Shown: positions 20,212 through 31,502 of the stretch, piece by piece
Layout of the letters: every line of letters starts with the position of its first letter
Position numbering within the stretch: position 1 is the stretch's first letter
Assembly (NCBI RefSeq): GCF_016808335.1
Contig: NC_053148.1
Coordinates: 2,423,001 to 2,487,000 of the forward strand
Direction of reading: 5' to 3'
Source: Panicum virgatum
Lineage: Eukaryota; Streptophyta; Magnoliopsida; Poales; Poaceae
DNA: 64,000 nucleotides
The notes under the pieces: model-generated
Databases searched by the model: none
Told to the model about the DNA's origin: nothing
Seen by the model: only the letters and a program-made list of their open reading frames with translations
Translations under genes and position numbers: made by a program

Positions 20212-23200
20212 TTAATTCTCCGCCAACGCCTCTTCACTGCCCCTAAAGATAATACATATATAAACAAACAATATTCAGAACAGCACCCAAGATATGGAGT
20301 ACATGTCATAATCAATATTCATACCTTAAAAAAAAACCTTAGTCTGGCCACAAAAGCTTCATCCTGCACCATAAAGGTAACAACTATAGTAAAAAAAGCA
20401 GTAAAAAATGGTAAAGAGGTATCATGAACAAAAAAGGAACTAAATCACCATACATCCTCATCGCTAGAGTAATCATCACCTCCAAATGGCACATTTCCAT
20501 TCACATGCCCCCCAATGTATGCACAACTATTATTTGGGTGTATAACATTCTGCTTAGGATTGGTGCAACCATAGCAACAACCTTCAAAAAGGAAAGCAGG
20601 TATTGTCATCTAAAAGTCAAATAACAAACCATGCATAAACATATTTGAAGTTTTGAACAATAGATTGGCAATTGAAGGTATTGAAAATTGTATGTATGCT
20701 TGTTATCAAAGTCTCGTGCACAAGCCAATTTTGAGATAGAACAAAAACACAAAGCACAAGAAAAATGCACAAGATTAGTTATCATATAGGGCAAACAAAT
20801 TAGTAAGACTACATATTAGACAACTGGAGATCATATCCAACACTCTGCAACAAATTTACAACTACATCAACAAGTAAGTTCCGGATAGTGAAAGCCACGA
20901 ATTTTATCACAACATCCTGTTGCAGTAAACTTGTCCGTATTCAAGAGGTGTCTTGTAATGAGATGCAAAAGTGTGCAACCATGCAACATTTTTTCATACC
21001 AATACCATGTGAATAGTGAAGTTAATGTGGAATAAAAGTAAGTAATACCATCATCTTTAGGTTTGATCATGCAACAACAGGTGACCGCATAACCATTTTT
21101 TATGCACATCACTTCAGCAAAGAATAGATTGACATCATCAGCTTTGTTCGCCTTTGTTGTGAAGTTAAAATGATAATAAGTCTTATTATTCTCATACATC
21201 CAGTCAAAGCTCACAAGATCTTCGAGTTCATGTGCAAGATCCTACAAAAAGAAAAGTAAGCATTGCATAAGCATGTGTGCATGTGTTGGGTAAAAGGAAG
21301 GGTTGGGGTTGAACCTTGTAAAGATTGTTATAATCATTATACTGGTCCACTACAGCTTTAACCAAGGGACGCATGTGATGCTTGGAATTCTTGCGTGGTG
21401 CATTGGGGCCTCTCTTTGGCATGCCATCGGGATAGTAAAGACATTGTTTAATAAGCCACTCTGCACGAGGACCTTCGGATGGCTTCTGGCATCTAATTCA
21501 CATCAGAGAATTCTACATGATTAGCACTTAACTAGAAACACAGAGTGTGGAGGAATTTAATATAGAAGTGGTAGTAAATATTATGCAAATGTTATTGTGT
21601 CCCAAGTAGGGTTGGGGGGGGGGGGTCATTAAAAGTTGCTGGCACATAGATTGGCTCGAAGGAACAAAGCAATGTCTTCAAAACTATATGAACAAATAGA
21701 TAATCAAATATGAAAAGTTTCCATGCCTATAATATATCAATGTATCACATCTTTCATTTGTGGACTCCCAAGTATTCTTCAGTGCCTGGCACTTTTAATC
21801 CAGCTAATGGGCAAATTTATTCTAGTTATCAACATAGTACTCGACACGGGATAACACATCCAGGTGGGTTTCCCTGGCTAACAAGTTAAAATCAAGACTA
21901 GAATAGATCTATGCAGCACGACATGGCAGACTCTGGGTGGGTGTTAATCTTTATGCGCTACAATTTGTACACTATATTGAGTTTACCCAAGGTTTTAAAA
22001 AACGCTAGACGCTAGGTGGACGCTAGCCTATGGTTTAGAGTTTTTTGTGATTAAACATAGATTAAACGTCTTTTGTGATTAAACGACACTGTGATTAAAC
22101 GCAATGCTAGGCCAAAGTTTAGAGTTTAATCAAGATTAAACGTAGTTTTAAAACGTTTTTTAAAACAGGGAGTTTACCTACTTCCTGGAAAAAATATTTA
22201 CTCGACGAAACTGTTTTGCTAAATGCCTAAATTTATCTGGTTCAGAACAGGATCTCAAATTAATGTAGCCTGTTTTCTAATCAGCTCTTGAGCTTTCTAG
22301 ACCCCATAATTAAGGACATTTGCTCTGTTAGTTGTTCAAACTCTGAAAAGCTGAGACTGTAAAATCAATTTAGTGATACGACCACCACAAACAGGGCCTG
22401 AATTGTATGGAGAGATGCATAGGTTGTCCTTTTTATTTACTACTACTAATCAATGCTTGCAATGGAGAAATGAAGGTAGAACAGGGTCTAGAAGCTTTAC
22501 ATTTCTGGGAGCCGCCGTTTGTCAAGATGACGATTGACAGCAGCTTCAGCTTCCTGCAAGCTTCCAAATGGCCCGCCCAGATCAGGATACATCTGCAGAT
22601 ATCCTTTCCGATCCGTCCTAATGTAAAAGTCCTGATACCAATTCGGGGGCCTGCACAACAGAATGGGAGGCCCAACAGAAGAAGCTGATGGTGGAGAGTT
22701 GTCAGCTGTGTCAGGCAACACACTACTTGGACTGGCAGTGCTCAATTCTGCAGATGATGTAGCGTCAAGCAACTCCTCAGAGGATGAAACATCTGCTTCT
22801 TTAAGGGTTTGTGCAGATGCAGACTCGGCAGCACCTGCCATAAGCTTCTCAAGTCTGAAGGGGGAAAAGCTTGACGAACTATTAATGGTGCTATGCGGCA
22901 CTGTCCGAGGACTGGAAGTGATTGATTCTTCTGATGATGAGAGCAACTCCTCCGAGGATGAAACATCTGCATCTTGCAGAGTTAGTGCGGATGCAGACTC
23001 AGCAACAGCAGCCACAAGGTCAGACCTGAAGGGAATAAGACTCGATTAGTACAGTGGACCTTACAAAATCCACATTCCAGAATGACCGTTGAGCAATATG
23101 CGTGAAGCGTTGATTTCAGCCTTCCATCTTTGTGATATTAGAAAAAAAAAACTTTGCCCATCCTGCCATTCTCAGTCCCCCTAACCCACCACTAAACAAT

Positions 23201-23664
23201 ACAAATTAATCATCGATCGCATGAAAAATCCGCATCTCCACTAAGCCGAAATCGCAAATAGAAAACGATAGAAAGCAAGGTTGGTAGTGGTCGTACGGAG
23301 GAGGCGGCGGCGGCGGCGGCGGTAGGGGCAGAGATGGCGAGTCCTCTGTTACCACCGGTGCCGAGGCTCGACGGGTTCCCCGGGGACGGATGGTGGGTCC
23401 GCCTTGCGTCACCCTCAGCTGCAGGTTTCGGCAGCCAAAAAAGTGACAGATTGCATTTCTGAGGCGCAAGTAGTTGCGAAACGGCCCCTTCACGCGAGGA
23501 TGGTCGGTGTAGAATCTCCCGTCCGGGGCGCGGAAGACATTGAACAGTAAGCCGTCGGGAATCCTGATCTGCCCATAGGGCTCAGCGCCACCCTGGATGC
23601 GAGGAATCCTGATCTGCCCATAGGGCTCAGTGCCACCCTGGATGCGGGGATGAGGTTGCGGCAT
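20212..23664 (-). CDS. DUF3615-like grass protein, about 480 aa, 7 exons
   Basis: Function unknown. Exons on the minus strand: 23664-23297, 23025-22501, 21492-21315, 21241-21049, 20581-20454, then 20363-20338 and 20242-20212 (predicted C-terminus GSEEALAEN). All are GT-AG with agreeing phases, about 482 aa. An alternative donor at 20325 extends exon 6 and stops within exon 7, so the last 15 residues are uncertain. Exon 1 is basic, has a 15-residue tandem duplication around EPYGQIRIP, and ends in a proline run. Exon 2 is a Ser/Glu-rich acidic stretch with a repeated module (ADVSSSEELL, twice), followed by the conserved PPNWYQDFYIRTDRKGYLQM and GPFGSLQEAEAAVNRHL. Exon 4 carries YYHFNFTTKANKADDVNLFF, typical of DUF3615; exon 5 has GCCYGCTNPKQN. 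Exon 1 placement is inferred from phase. A broken paralogue lies at 30.2-40.2 kb. Confidence 0.75.
21988..22169. mobile_element. Small Mutator-like MITE in intron 2 of the DUF3615-like gene
   Basis: A 182-bp insertion with terminal inverted repeats ending in GTTTTAAAAAACG, flanked by a perfect 9-bp duplication GAGTTTACC (21979-21987 and 22170-22178). The paralogous intron at about 39478-39486 has a single GAGTTTACC and no insertion, a natural empty site. A 9-bp TSD suggests Mutator. The interior repeats a GTGATTAAAC motif. Confidence 0.88.
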
Positions 23665-23776
23665 CGCCGGCTGGGAGCGCGGAGGAAGAAGGTCAATCGT
23701 GAATCGTGGTGCTAGGGTTTGGGCCTTTGGGGACTGGGGAAGGGAAGCCGGGAAGGGACGGGAACACGAATCGCTG

Positions 23777-24259
23777 CAGGATTTACAAAACCGGCCAAAC
23801 CGGCCCAAATTCAAAATTCAAATTTGAGTTCAAAAAAATAAAAAATTCCAAAAAATTCCTAAAAATACTTCGAGGTGCGACGAATCTAATGGTGTCAAAG
23901 TTTCTCAAAAATTTGTTCGTTTAACATACTTTTCGGGCATTTAAAGTTAAACCAAAAAAGAAAAGAAAAAAAATGAGACGGTCCATTAAGGCCCACTTGG
24001 TAAACCGGTCAAACTGGCCGGTCAACCAGTCAAACCGGCCGGTATACCGTTCCAAACCGGTTACACATGCGATTTTAAATTTGGATTTGAATTCAAACCA
24101 GTCAAACCGGCCGGTATACCGGTACGAACCGGTTGAACTGAGTTTTTTGAATTCAAATTTGAATTTGACCGGTTTCTACCGGTTTCTGGCCAAACCGGTC
24201 CGGTATACCGGTACCGGACCCCGCCGGTTTGACCGGACCGGTCGGTTAATTAAACCCTG
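23777..24259. mobile_element. hAT-like non-autonomous element with ACCGG arrays
   Basis: A 483-bp element starting CAGGATTTA and ending TAAACCCTG (inverted ends). It is flanked by ATCGCTG at 23770-23776 and 24260-24266, giving a 7-8-bp duplication. Both flanks of the interior are crowded with AACCGG/CCGGTT motifs, many in ACCGGT palindromes, around an AT-rich middle. No transposase frame is present. It lies about 110 bp upstream of the DUF3615-like start codon. Confidence 0.8.
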
Positions 24260-24355
24260 ATCGCTGGATGGTGCGAGTGGTTGTAGACTTGGTTCGGCGT
24301 TCGGCCGAGGCTAGAAAATAAGCGGACATATCTAGTGCAAATCCATCCATCCATG

Positions 24356-24900
24356 TAGGGGTGGGTAAATTTAACCGAAACCAAAAAACCGAACCGAAAG
24401 AACCGGAACTGAAACCGAAATAACCGGAACCGAAAAATTCGGTTCCTTGTTCGGTTCCAGATATTGAAGAACCGAAATAACTGAAAAAATCGGTTCCTAC
24501 TCTCGGTTAACCGAATTAACTGAAAGAACCGAATTATATAAATGATACTTTACTTCTTGCATTTTATAAGATTATATTTGGTTTATGTGCGATATTTTGC
24601 ATCTGACTTGTTATATATTTGTGTTACTACCTTGCTATTGTTCTCTAATAGATTAACATAGTCTAAAATGAATATATTATTGCATAAATTTTCTTTATAA
24701 CACAAATATTTATTGCCATCTTAGTCTCTCTCGAAAAAGTTCGGTTAGAACCGAAACCGAACCGAAATAACCGAAAACCGAAATATTAGGTTCCAAGAAT
24801 TTTTGAGAACCAATCGATTCCCATTTCCTAAGAACCGAATTTCTTTCAAAAACCGAAGAACCGAACTGAAACCGAACCGAGAACCGAATGCCCACCCCTA
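24356..24900. mobile_element. hAT non-autonomous element with AACCGAA arrays
   Basis: A 545-bp element starting TAGGGGTGGG and ending CCCACCCCTA, a perfect 10-bp inverted repeat. It is flanked by a perfect 8-bp duplication CATCCATG (24348-24355 and 24901-24908), the hallmark of hAT transposition. The outer 150 bp on each side are dense arrays of ACCGAA/TTCGGT in both orientations around an AT-rich core. No coding region is present. Confidence 0.92.
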
Positions 24901-24913
24901 CATCCATGAGTAT

Positions 24914-25070
24914 AAACTCTAATCTAGATCACAGGATGTTGATCCAACAGGCCAACCAGGAAAAAAGTGGGAGGGGAGATTTGCAAAAGTGATTAGGGGT
25001 GGAAATATGAGGGGGGATTTGCAACATCGTGTCCTATTGGATCAACATCCTATGGTGTAGATTAGAGTTT
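24914..25070. mobile_element. Short palindromic MITE
   Basis: Terminal inverted repeats of about 40 bp: the left AAACTCTAATCTAGATCACA, continuing through GGATGTTGATCCAA, is mirrored at 25030-25070. The interior is purine-rich (GTGGGAGGGGAGATTTGCAA and a similar copy further on). No clear TSD was found. It lies between the hAT element and a LINE 3' end. Confidence 0.75.
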
Positions 25071-25086
25071 GCACGGAGGGGTGAGT

Positions 25087-28000
25087 TTTTTTTTTCGACT
25101 TTCAAGCTCGCTCTCTTTATTCACCTGACTCGGGATCAATAAGATCACGATCCACAAGGTTCTTTACAAAACTCGGGAGGGGATCAGACCATGTCACAGG
25201 TTGATCCGGGTCCCTTTGTAATCCAGAACAAGCCAGTTCATGAGCACAACCATTACAATTACGAGAAACATGTGAGAAGCTAAGAGTAACAAAATGCAAA
25301 GAGAGAAGCACACGAATCTCCCTAAACAGCACACCTCCTGGTGCTTGATCAAACCTATTCGTCATGACGGCCGCCACCAGATTAGCTGAATCAGTCTCAA
25401 TGGCGACACGAGAGATCCCCTCCTCCATTGCCGCCTTAAGTGCCTCCAAGTAGGCTTCTCCTTCAGCAGACAGTGCATCATGCACCCATTTCAGACGTCC
25501 TGATCCTGCCATCACCCTGTGACCATTGCAGTCCCTGATCACATAACCCCAGGCTCCATCCTTTTCTGCTTCACGAAACGCAGCATCGGTGTTAATTTTC
25601 AGCACATCCCGTGGAGGGGGCATCCACCTGCTTTTTGCTCTTCTGCCATTATTTGCATGGCCCGTTGTATAATCCTCTAATTGGTGAGAACAGTTGGCAA
25701 ATAGCACAGCTCGACGAGTAACATCTTCTACTGAAAGAGGCCCTTCTCCAGCATTAACTTTGTTGCGACTCATCCACCAGGACCACTTCATACAGATGAT
25801 GAGGTGTCTTCTTTCCCGATTCAGCTTGAGTATCACCTCCACCACCCCTCGAGCAGAATGAACAGTGAACAGTTGTAATCTCACATCCTCTAAATTCAGA
25901 TTTTGCCAACATCTCTTCACCAGCTTGCATTTTAGAAAACAGTGACCCCCGTCCTCATCTAAACGGCCACACACAGAGCATCGTGTGTCTATATTCATTT
26001 CTCTTCTGGCAATGTTCATGCAGAGTGGTAGGCTGTTATGGGCAAACCGCCAGAAGAATTGTTTTATCTTTGGAATGCAATCCAATTTCCAGATTTTCCC
26101 CCATACATTATCTGCTTCTTCAGAGTCTGAACCATTTGACGAACCAGCCTGCTTTATCTTTGATTGTTCTCTCTTATCCTCCATGAGGAATGTTGAGTAC
26201 CTTCTCCTAGCTGTGATGAGTGAATTGTCAACCGTGCGGTTTGATCGTGTGCTTGGTCTTTGGTTGCAGGTACACGGGCGTCGAGTGTCGATGGAGAGCT
26301 GCCGTGGAGAAGCTGTGGCCGATGGACCATGCGGTGGACGGCGGTGAAGGGCAGCCGGGACCGGAGCTCGGGCCGGGCGGCAGCTGTGGCATCCACTCCT
26401 GGATCGAGGGCGCAAGTGCCGGTGGATGGCGGGTTTCTTGGTTTGCGCCACAAAACCAAGCTGGCGGACGGCGGTTGAAGATGTCAAGTCGTGGAGGCAC
26501 GGGCGTCGGTCTCGGTGCTGGTGGAGAAACGGGTGTCGACGGCGTCTAGGGCCTCGCTGCGGGCGAGGAGGTGACGGGCGTCGGGCGGCGTCTAGGGCCG
26601 TCAGAAGACCGAGGCGGGAACGGCGTCTAGGGCCACGGCGTGAAGGCGGGAATCTTCCCGCGTGTGGAGTTTTGACGGTTTTCTCAAAACCGCCCCCGAC
26701 TCGGTTTCGGCAGTTTTCCAAAAACTGCTCCCTCTGAAGATTCCAGAAGGACGCGTGGCGACATCAAAGTAATTGCGTTGGGTCGAAGCAAATATCTCCA
26801 AGTCGTCGCGGCCGTTGAATGGTCTTCAATGTATTTTTTCCGGTTTTGCCCCTATGGGCCTTCTAGTTTATTTTCAGCTCTAGGGGTAGTTTAGTCTTTT
26901 CGCGTTAGAGTTAGTGGGAGATATTTATGGATGCAAATCACCCCTCTCTCTCACACACACTTTTCTGTTGCCCAGGCGTGGAGAGCTCTCTCCCCTTGTG
27001 TTCTTCCTGTCTGTCTCTTCCTCCCCCTTCCTCTCCTTAGAGTAGGATTTTGGTGAATGGATTTTTAAGACTTTGTATTGAAATTGATCGGGAAAGGAGG
27101 TCCTAACCTCCTTGTGCCCTCCGGGCTTTTGAATTTGCATCAATTTCATACTTTGTGCCCTCCATGAGATGAGTTTTGGTTCTCCATGTTTTGTTCTTTG
27201 TGCATGAGATTGAGGGCGGTTTCTAGATGATTTTGTGACTCCTTGGGGGTGCCTCTAATCCATCTAGCCTAGTGCTAAAATCCCCGGAATCACTAGCCCC
27301 TTCAATTGGAGATTTTCGCGTTCTTGAGAAAACCCCGTTCTTGCTCGGTATTTCTTCGATTCCTCCTTTCTCATGGAGTGATTCTTCAATTCCTTCGGTG
27401 GACATGTTCAAAAGGTCTTTGTGATCGTGCCTACAAAATTTGGTGGGTTTCGGACCTCGTTTGATCATCCGATCATCGATTTCTCAAACCGAAAATCGAG
27501 CAGTTTTTCTCGGGCAGAATTTTTCCTTATCACCGGTTGAACCGGCGTTCGCCAATGATCAACCGGTGATCAGGGTTTTCTCAGCGTGACAGGGTTTCTT
27601 GCGTGTGCACCGGTTGATTTCTTGAATCTTCGCTTTTCACTGCGTCGGATCAACCGGTGCTAATGTTTTTGCATACACCGGTGCATTGAGCTTCTGTCTT
27701 TTGATCGTCGGATCAACCGGTGCTTGTTGTGTCGTTTTGGGGTCTCTCTGGACAACTGTACCGGCGATGGGGTTTGATTTTGTCAGTTTAACCGGTGTTC
27801 GTTGAGTCGTTTTTAGGTCTCTCTGGACAACTGCACGGGCGTTTGGGTTGGATTTTGTTGGTTTAACCGGTGCGTTGTTTTTCTCGTGCTGACTGTTTAG
27901 TCTCACCGGTTGAACCGACGTTGACAAGATTAGTCGCGTCGGATCAACCGGTGATACGTACTGTGTTGTTCTTCTGTGCTGCCAGCTCTGTCTCACCGGT

Positions 28001-29215
28001 TGAACCGACGTTAACAAATGTATCCTCGTCGGATCAACCGGTGATATATACTGTGCTTCCGTGAGAATTTTTGAGTTTTAATTTGCTCCCATTCACCCCC
28101 ACTCTAGTCGCATTCTCGGTCCTTCACTCCAGGACATGATAGGTGGATTTCACAGAGAAGGTGCCTCTATGATCATAATGCCATGCCACCACATGCCACC
28201 ATATCATCATAATCTGGTCTGATCGGAATAGATAGAATGTTCTTCGCATCCTCTGGCCATAAGATCTCACAAATGAGTTCCTCATCCCATGTGCCCGTGG
28301 CAGGTGAAATCAGATCAGACACTTTTGACAGAATAACTCTTCCTATGGGTGTGATCGGCCTCCTTGTGACCTTGTTTGGAATCCAAGGGTCACTCCAAAT
28401 ATTAATTTTTGTGCCATCTCCCACTCTCCATATCAGGCCTTCCTTCTGTGCTTCAATCCCTCGTAATAAGCTCCTCCAGGAGTATGAAATCCCTGGTTTT
28501 TCTTTTGCAGTCAACAAGTCCCCATTTGGGAAATACTTAGCATGTAGAACCTGTGCACGTAGTGAATCCGGTTCCATGATCAGGCGCCAACCATGTCTAG
28601 CTAACATAGCCAGGTTAAACAAATGTAGATCTCTAAAGCCCATTCCACCTTTCCTCTTCCTGCTGCACAACCGATCCCATGAGAGCCAATGCATCTTATT
28701 TTCATTTTCCTGTTGAGCCCACCAAAATCTGCAGACCATTCTTCCAATGTCATCACACAGCGATTTTGTCAAGTCAAAGCAAGATATAGCATACGATGGA
28801 ATGGCTTGTGCTACCGCTTTTATCAACACATCTTTCCCTGCCCCGGACAAGCATTTCTCCTTCCACCCCTGGATTCTCTTCCAGACTCTTTCCTTCAGAT
28901 AAGCAAAAGTTTGGGCCTTGGATCTGCCCATGTATACAGGCAGTCCAAGATAATTCTCGTTTCTAGCCTCTGACCCAACTTCGAGTTCTGCCATAAAACG
29001 ACTTTTTGTTTGAACTGAAGTATTCTTGCTAAACATCACAGATGACTTGTCTTTGTTTATTGTCTGCCCCGAACAATCCTCGTACAGCGATAGAACATTT
29101 CACACATGATCCACACTCCGGTCATCAATTTTGAAAAGGAGCAAGGAATCATCCGCAAACAATAGATGATTCTGACCTCTAAAGATCACTACCTCATCTC
29201 CTTTGATAGCATGCC
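25087..29215 (-). mobile_element. LINE (with RNase H) 3' two-thirds, interrupted by a solo LTR
   Basis: On the minus strand from 29215: the RT active-site region LLFADDSLLLF near 29150, an in-frame stop near 29100, then the RT thumb and the region with YLGLPVYMGRSKAQTFAYLK (28930-28870) down to about 28140. A solo LTR follows (26184-28126). The frame resumes at 26178 with the zinc-binding motif CSVCGRLDEDGGHCFLKC, then an RNase H domain with the acidic residues INTDAA, GEAYLEAL and IETDSANL, ending at 25117. A T-tract at 25088-25096 is the A-tail. A small duplication near 28180 shifts the frame. The endonuclease and RT start are missing (5'-truncated at about 29215). It is inactive. No TSD was recognised. 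Confidence 0.85.
26184..28126 (+). mobile_element. Solo LTR, 1943 bp, ACCGGT-rich, copia-like
   Basis: Starts TGAGGAATGTTGAG and ends GGTCCTTCA, flanked by a perfect 5-bp duplication CTCCA (26179-26183 and 28127-28131). The LINE reading frame joins cleanly across it. The GC-rich first part (26270-26650) contains a repeated GGCGTCTAGGGC motif. The last 600 bp carry about a dozen copies of an ACCGGT-centred motif such as GATCAACCGGTG. The ATTCACCCCC stretch near the 3' end recalls SIRE/Maximus-type copia LTRs, which is an inference. A related solo LTR lies at 37556-39173. Confidence 0.9.
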
Positions 29216-29880
29216 TGATGATCCATTCGCTCGAGCCATTTGGAGCAGCTTCGGTCCCCCAAAATGTAAATTCTTTCTTTGGCTTATGCATCGAGAGAGA
29301 CTGAGTACGAATGCAAGGTTACATCATTGCAATATGCAACCTTCTGGACAGTGCCCATCGTGCCTCTTGGAGGAAGATTGTTTTCATCTTTTTATTGCCT
29401 GTCCGTGTAGCACTAGCTTCTGGAACTATTGTGGCATTGATGTGAGTTCAATGTCGCAGACCTTTGGAGTTGAGCAATTGTGGTTGGAAAACTCTCTGCA
29501 AGAGAACAATGCTAGAATTAAAAGTACCATCTTGACATGTTTACTTTGGAATATCTGGAAATGTATGAATGCGAAGGTATTTCGACAAGAGGATGAAGTG
29601 AACTCAGTGATCGCCCAACGGTGCAAGGTAGATTTAGTTCTCTGGTCTTACAGATGCTCGTCCCCCTCTGACAAGATGAAGATCATAGAGTGCAGTAACA
29701 TTTTTCTGCAGGTGCAAGGGCTTTTAGACAGTAGATTAGTTTTCCTGTTTCTTTTCTTTTTCTGCTAGTTTTCTAGGACCATGTAAACTTTGTAAAATCA
29801 TTGTAATGTTGTTGATATGTTTTGCAATAAAATTCCAGGCACCCTAAGGGGTGCCGTAGTTCTTTCAAAAAAAAAAAACA
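29216..29880 (+). mobile_element. 5'-truncated LINE 3' end, plus strand
   Basis: The plus frame from about 29220 to 29768 encodes a zf-RVT domain: FARAIWSSFGPPKCKFFLWL, then CPSCLLEEDCFHLFIACPC, and a Trp-rich tail. The 3' UTR contains CAATAAAATTCCAGG and ends in an A-tract at 29868-29879. It abuts, head to head, the minus-strand LINE ending at about 29215. It has no RNase H domain, so it belongs to a different LINE lineage. Confidence 0.85.
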
Positions 29881-30340
29881 GGCAGTGTTGGCATCACCTA
29901 CAGCCGTGGTAGTGGACGGTGCTGTGGACTTGGCATTGGCCGCAGCGAAGGATTCGGCGGTAAGGAGGAGGAGATACAAGGGAAGCATGGGAGGCGACGG
30001 TGGGGAGCTCGGGCCAGGCGTGGGGTGCCCTGGCACACAAGGCGACGGCGGGGAGCTCGGGGCGTCATAGCCGTGTAGGGTGCCGTGGTAGGTGAGGCTT
30101 TGTTTTGGTTGTGGCGGGCGGGGTACTACGGTGATGTGTGAGAAAAACAATCCGTTTTGGGCAAAAACATCCCAAACAATCCGTTTTGGGCAGAAACATC
30201 CCCTAACTCACAATTTCCATAGGTCTACACCTTCTCCTACCTCTCTCCACCCGACAGATGGGTCCAGCATGAGAGGTACAGTGCGCCCGATTTAGATGAG
30301 AAATATTTTCAATTGTTTTTTATCTTTATAGTATAGATTA
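29881..30340. other. Unassigned GC-rich DNA with a 29-bp tandem repeat
   Basis: 29885-30070 is GC-rich with repeated GGCGACGG-GGGGAGCTCGGG units. 30148-30205 holds two copies of a 29-bp unit with the core AATCCGTTTTGGGCA. No gene is recognised. Confidence 0.6.
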
Positions 30341-30394
30341 TCCAAATGGTAACAGAACGGACATCTTCCCCATTACAATATATATATAACATGC

Positions 30395-30440
30395 TCCACC
30401 GCTCTTAATTCTCCGTCAACGCTCACACAGGTGAGGGGAG
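30395..30440. repeat. Local copy of downstream exon sequence
   Basis: The stretch with GCTCCACCGCTCTTAATTCT and CCGTCAACGCTC repeats sequence found about 125 bp away at 30517-30550 and replaces what the paralogue has at this point. It resembles a template-switch or gene-conversion patch. Confidence 0.6.
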
Positions 30441-31502
30441 GGATAAAAACTGAGAATAGCACCCATAAAAAATGAACCTTGACACGGCAGATATCAGCAA
30501 CAGATGTAATACAACGTGCTCCACCGCTCTTAATTCTCCGCCAACGCCTCTTCACTGCCCCTAAAGATAATACATATATAAACAAACAATATTCAGAACG
30601 GCACCCAAGATATGGTGTATATGTTGTCATAATCAATATTCATACCTTAAAAAAAACCTTAGTCTGGCCACAAAAGCTTTCTCCTGCACCACAAAGGTAA
30701 GAACTATAGTAAAAAAAGCAGTAAAAAATGGTAAAGAGGTATCATGAACAAAAAAGGAACTAAATCACCATACATCCTCATTGCTAGAGTCATCATCACC
30801 TCCAAATGGCACATTTCCACTCACATGCCCCCCAATGTATGCACGACTATTATTTGGGTGTATAACCTTCTGCTTAGGATTGGTGCAACCATAGCCACAA
30901 CCTTCAAAAAGGAAAGCAGGTATTGTCACCTAACAGTCAAATAACAAAACATGCATAAACATATTTGAACAATAGATTGGCGATTGAAGGTACTGAAAAT
31001 TGTATGCTTATCACCAGAGTCTTGTGCACAAGCCAGTTTTGAGATAGAACAAAAATGCACAAGATTAATGATCATATAGGACAAACAAATCAGTAATACT
31101 ATATATTAGACAACTGGAGATAATATCCAACACTCTGCTACAAATTTACAACTACATCAACAGGTAAGTTCCAGTTAGTGAATGCCACGAATTGTTTCAC
31201 AACATCCTGTTGCAGTAAGCTTGTCCATATTCAAGATGTGCCTTGTAATGAGATGCAAAAGTTTGCAACCATGTAATAATATTTATACCAATACCATGTG
31301 AATAGTTAATGTGGAATAAAAGTAGGAAATACCATCATCATTAGGTTTGATCATGCAACAGCAGGTGACCGCATAACCAATTTTTACCCACATCACTTCA
31401 GCAAAGAATAGATTGACATCATCAGCTTTGTTCGTCTTGGTTGTGAAATTAAAATGATAGTTTCTAGGCCTTAGAAGTTTCTAGGCCTCGTTGCTAGCAA
31501 CC

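Noticed and set aside
26220..26737. Plus and minus frames in the GC-rich part of the solo LTR, also at 37555-38258
   Set aside because: The same frames recur in both LTR copies but with shifted reading and no domain; LTR sequence is the simpler explanation.
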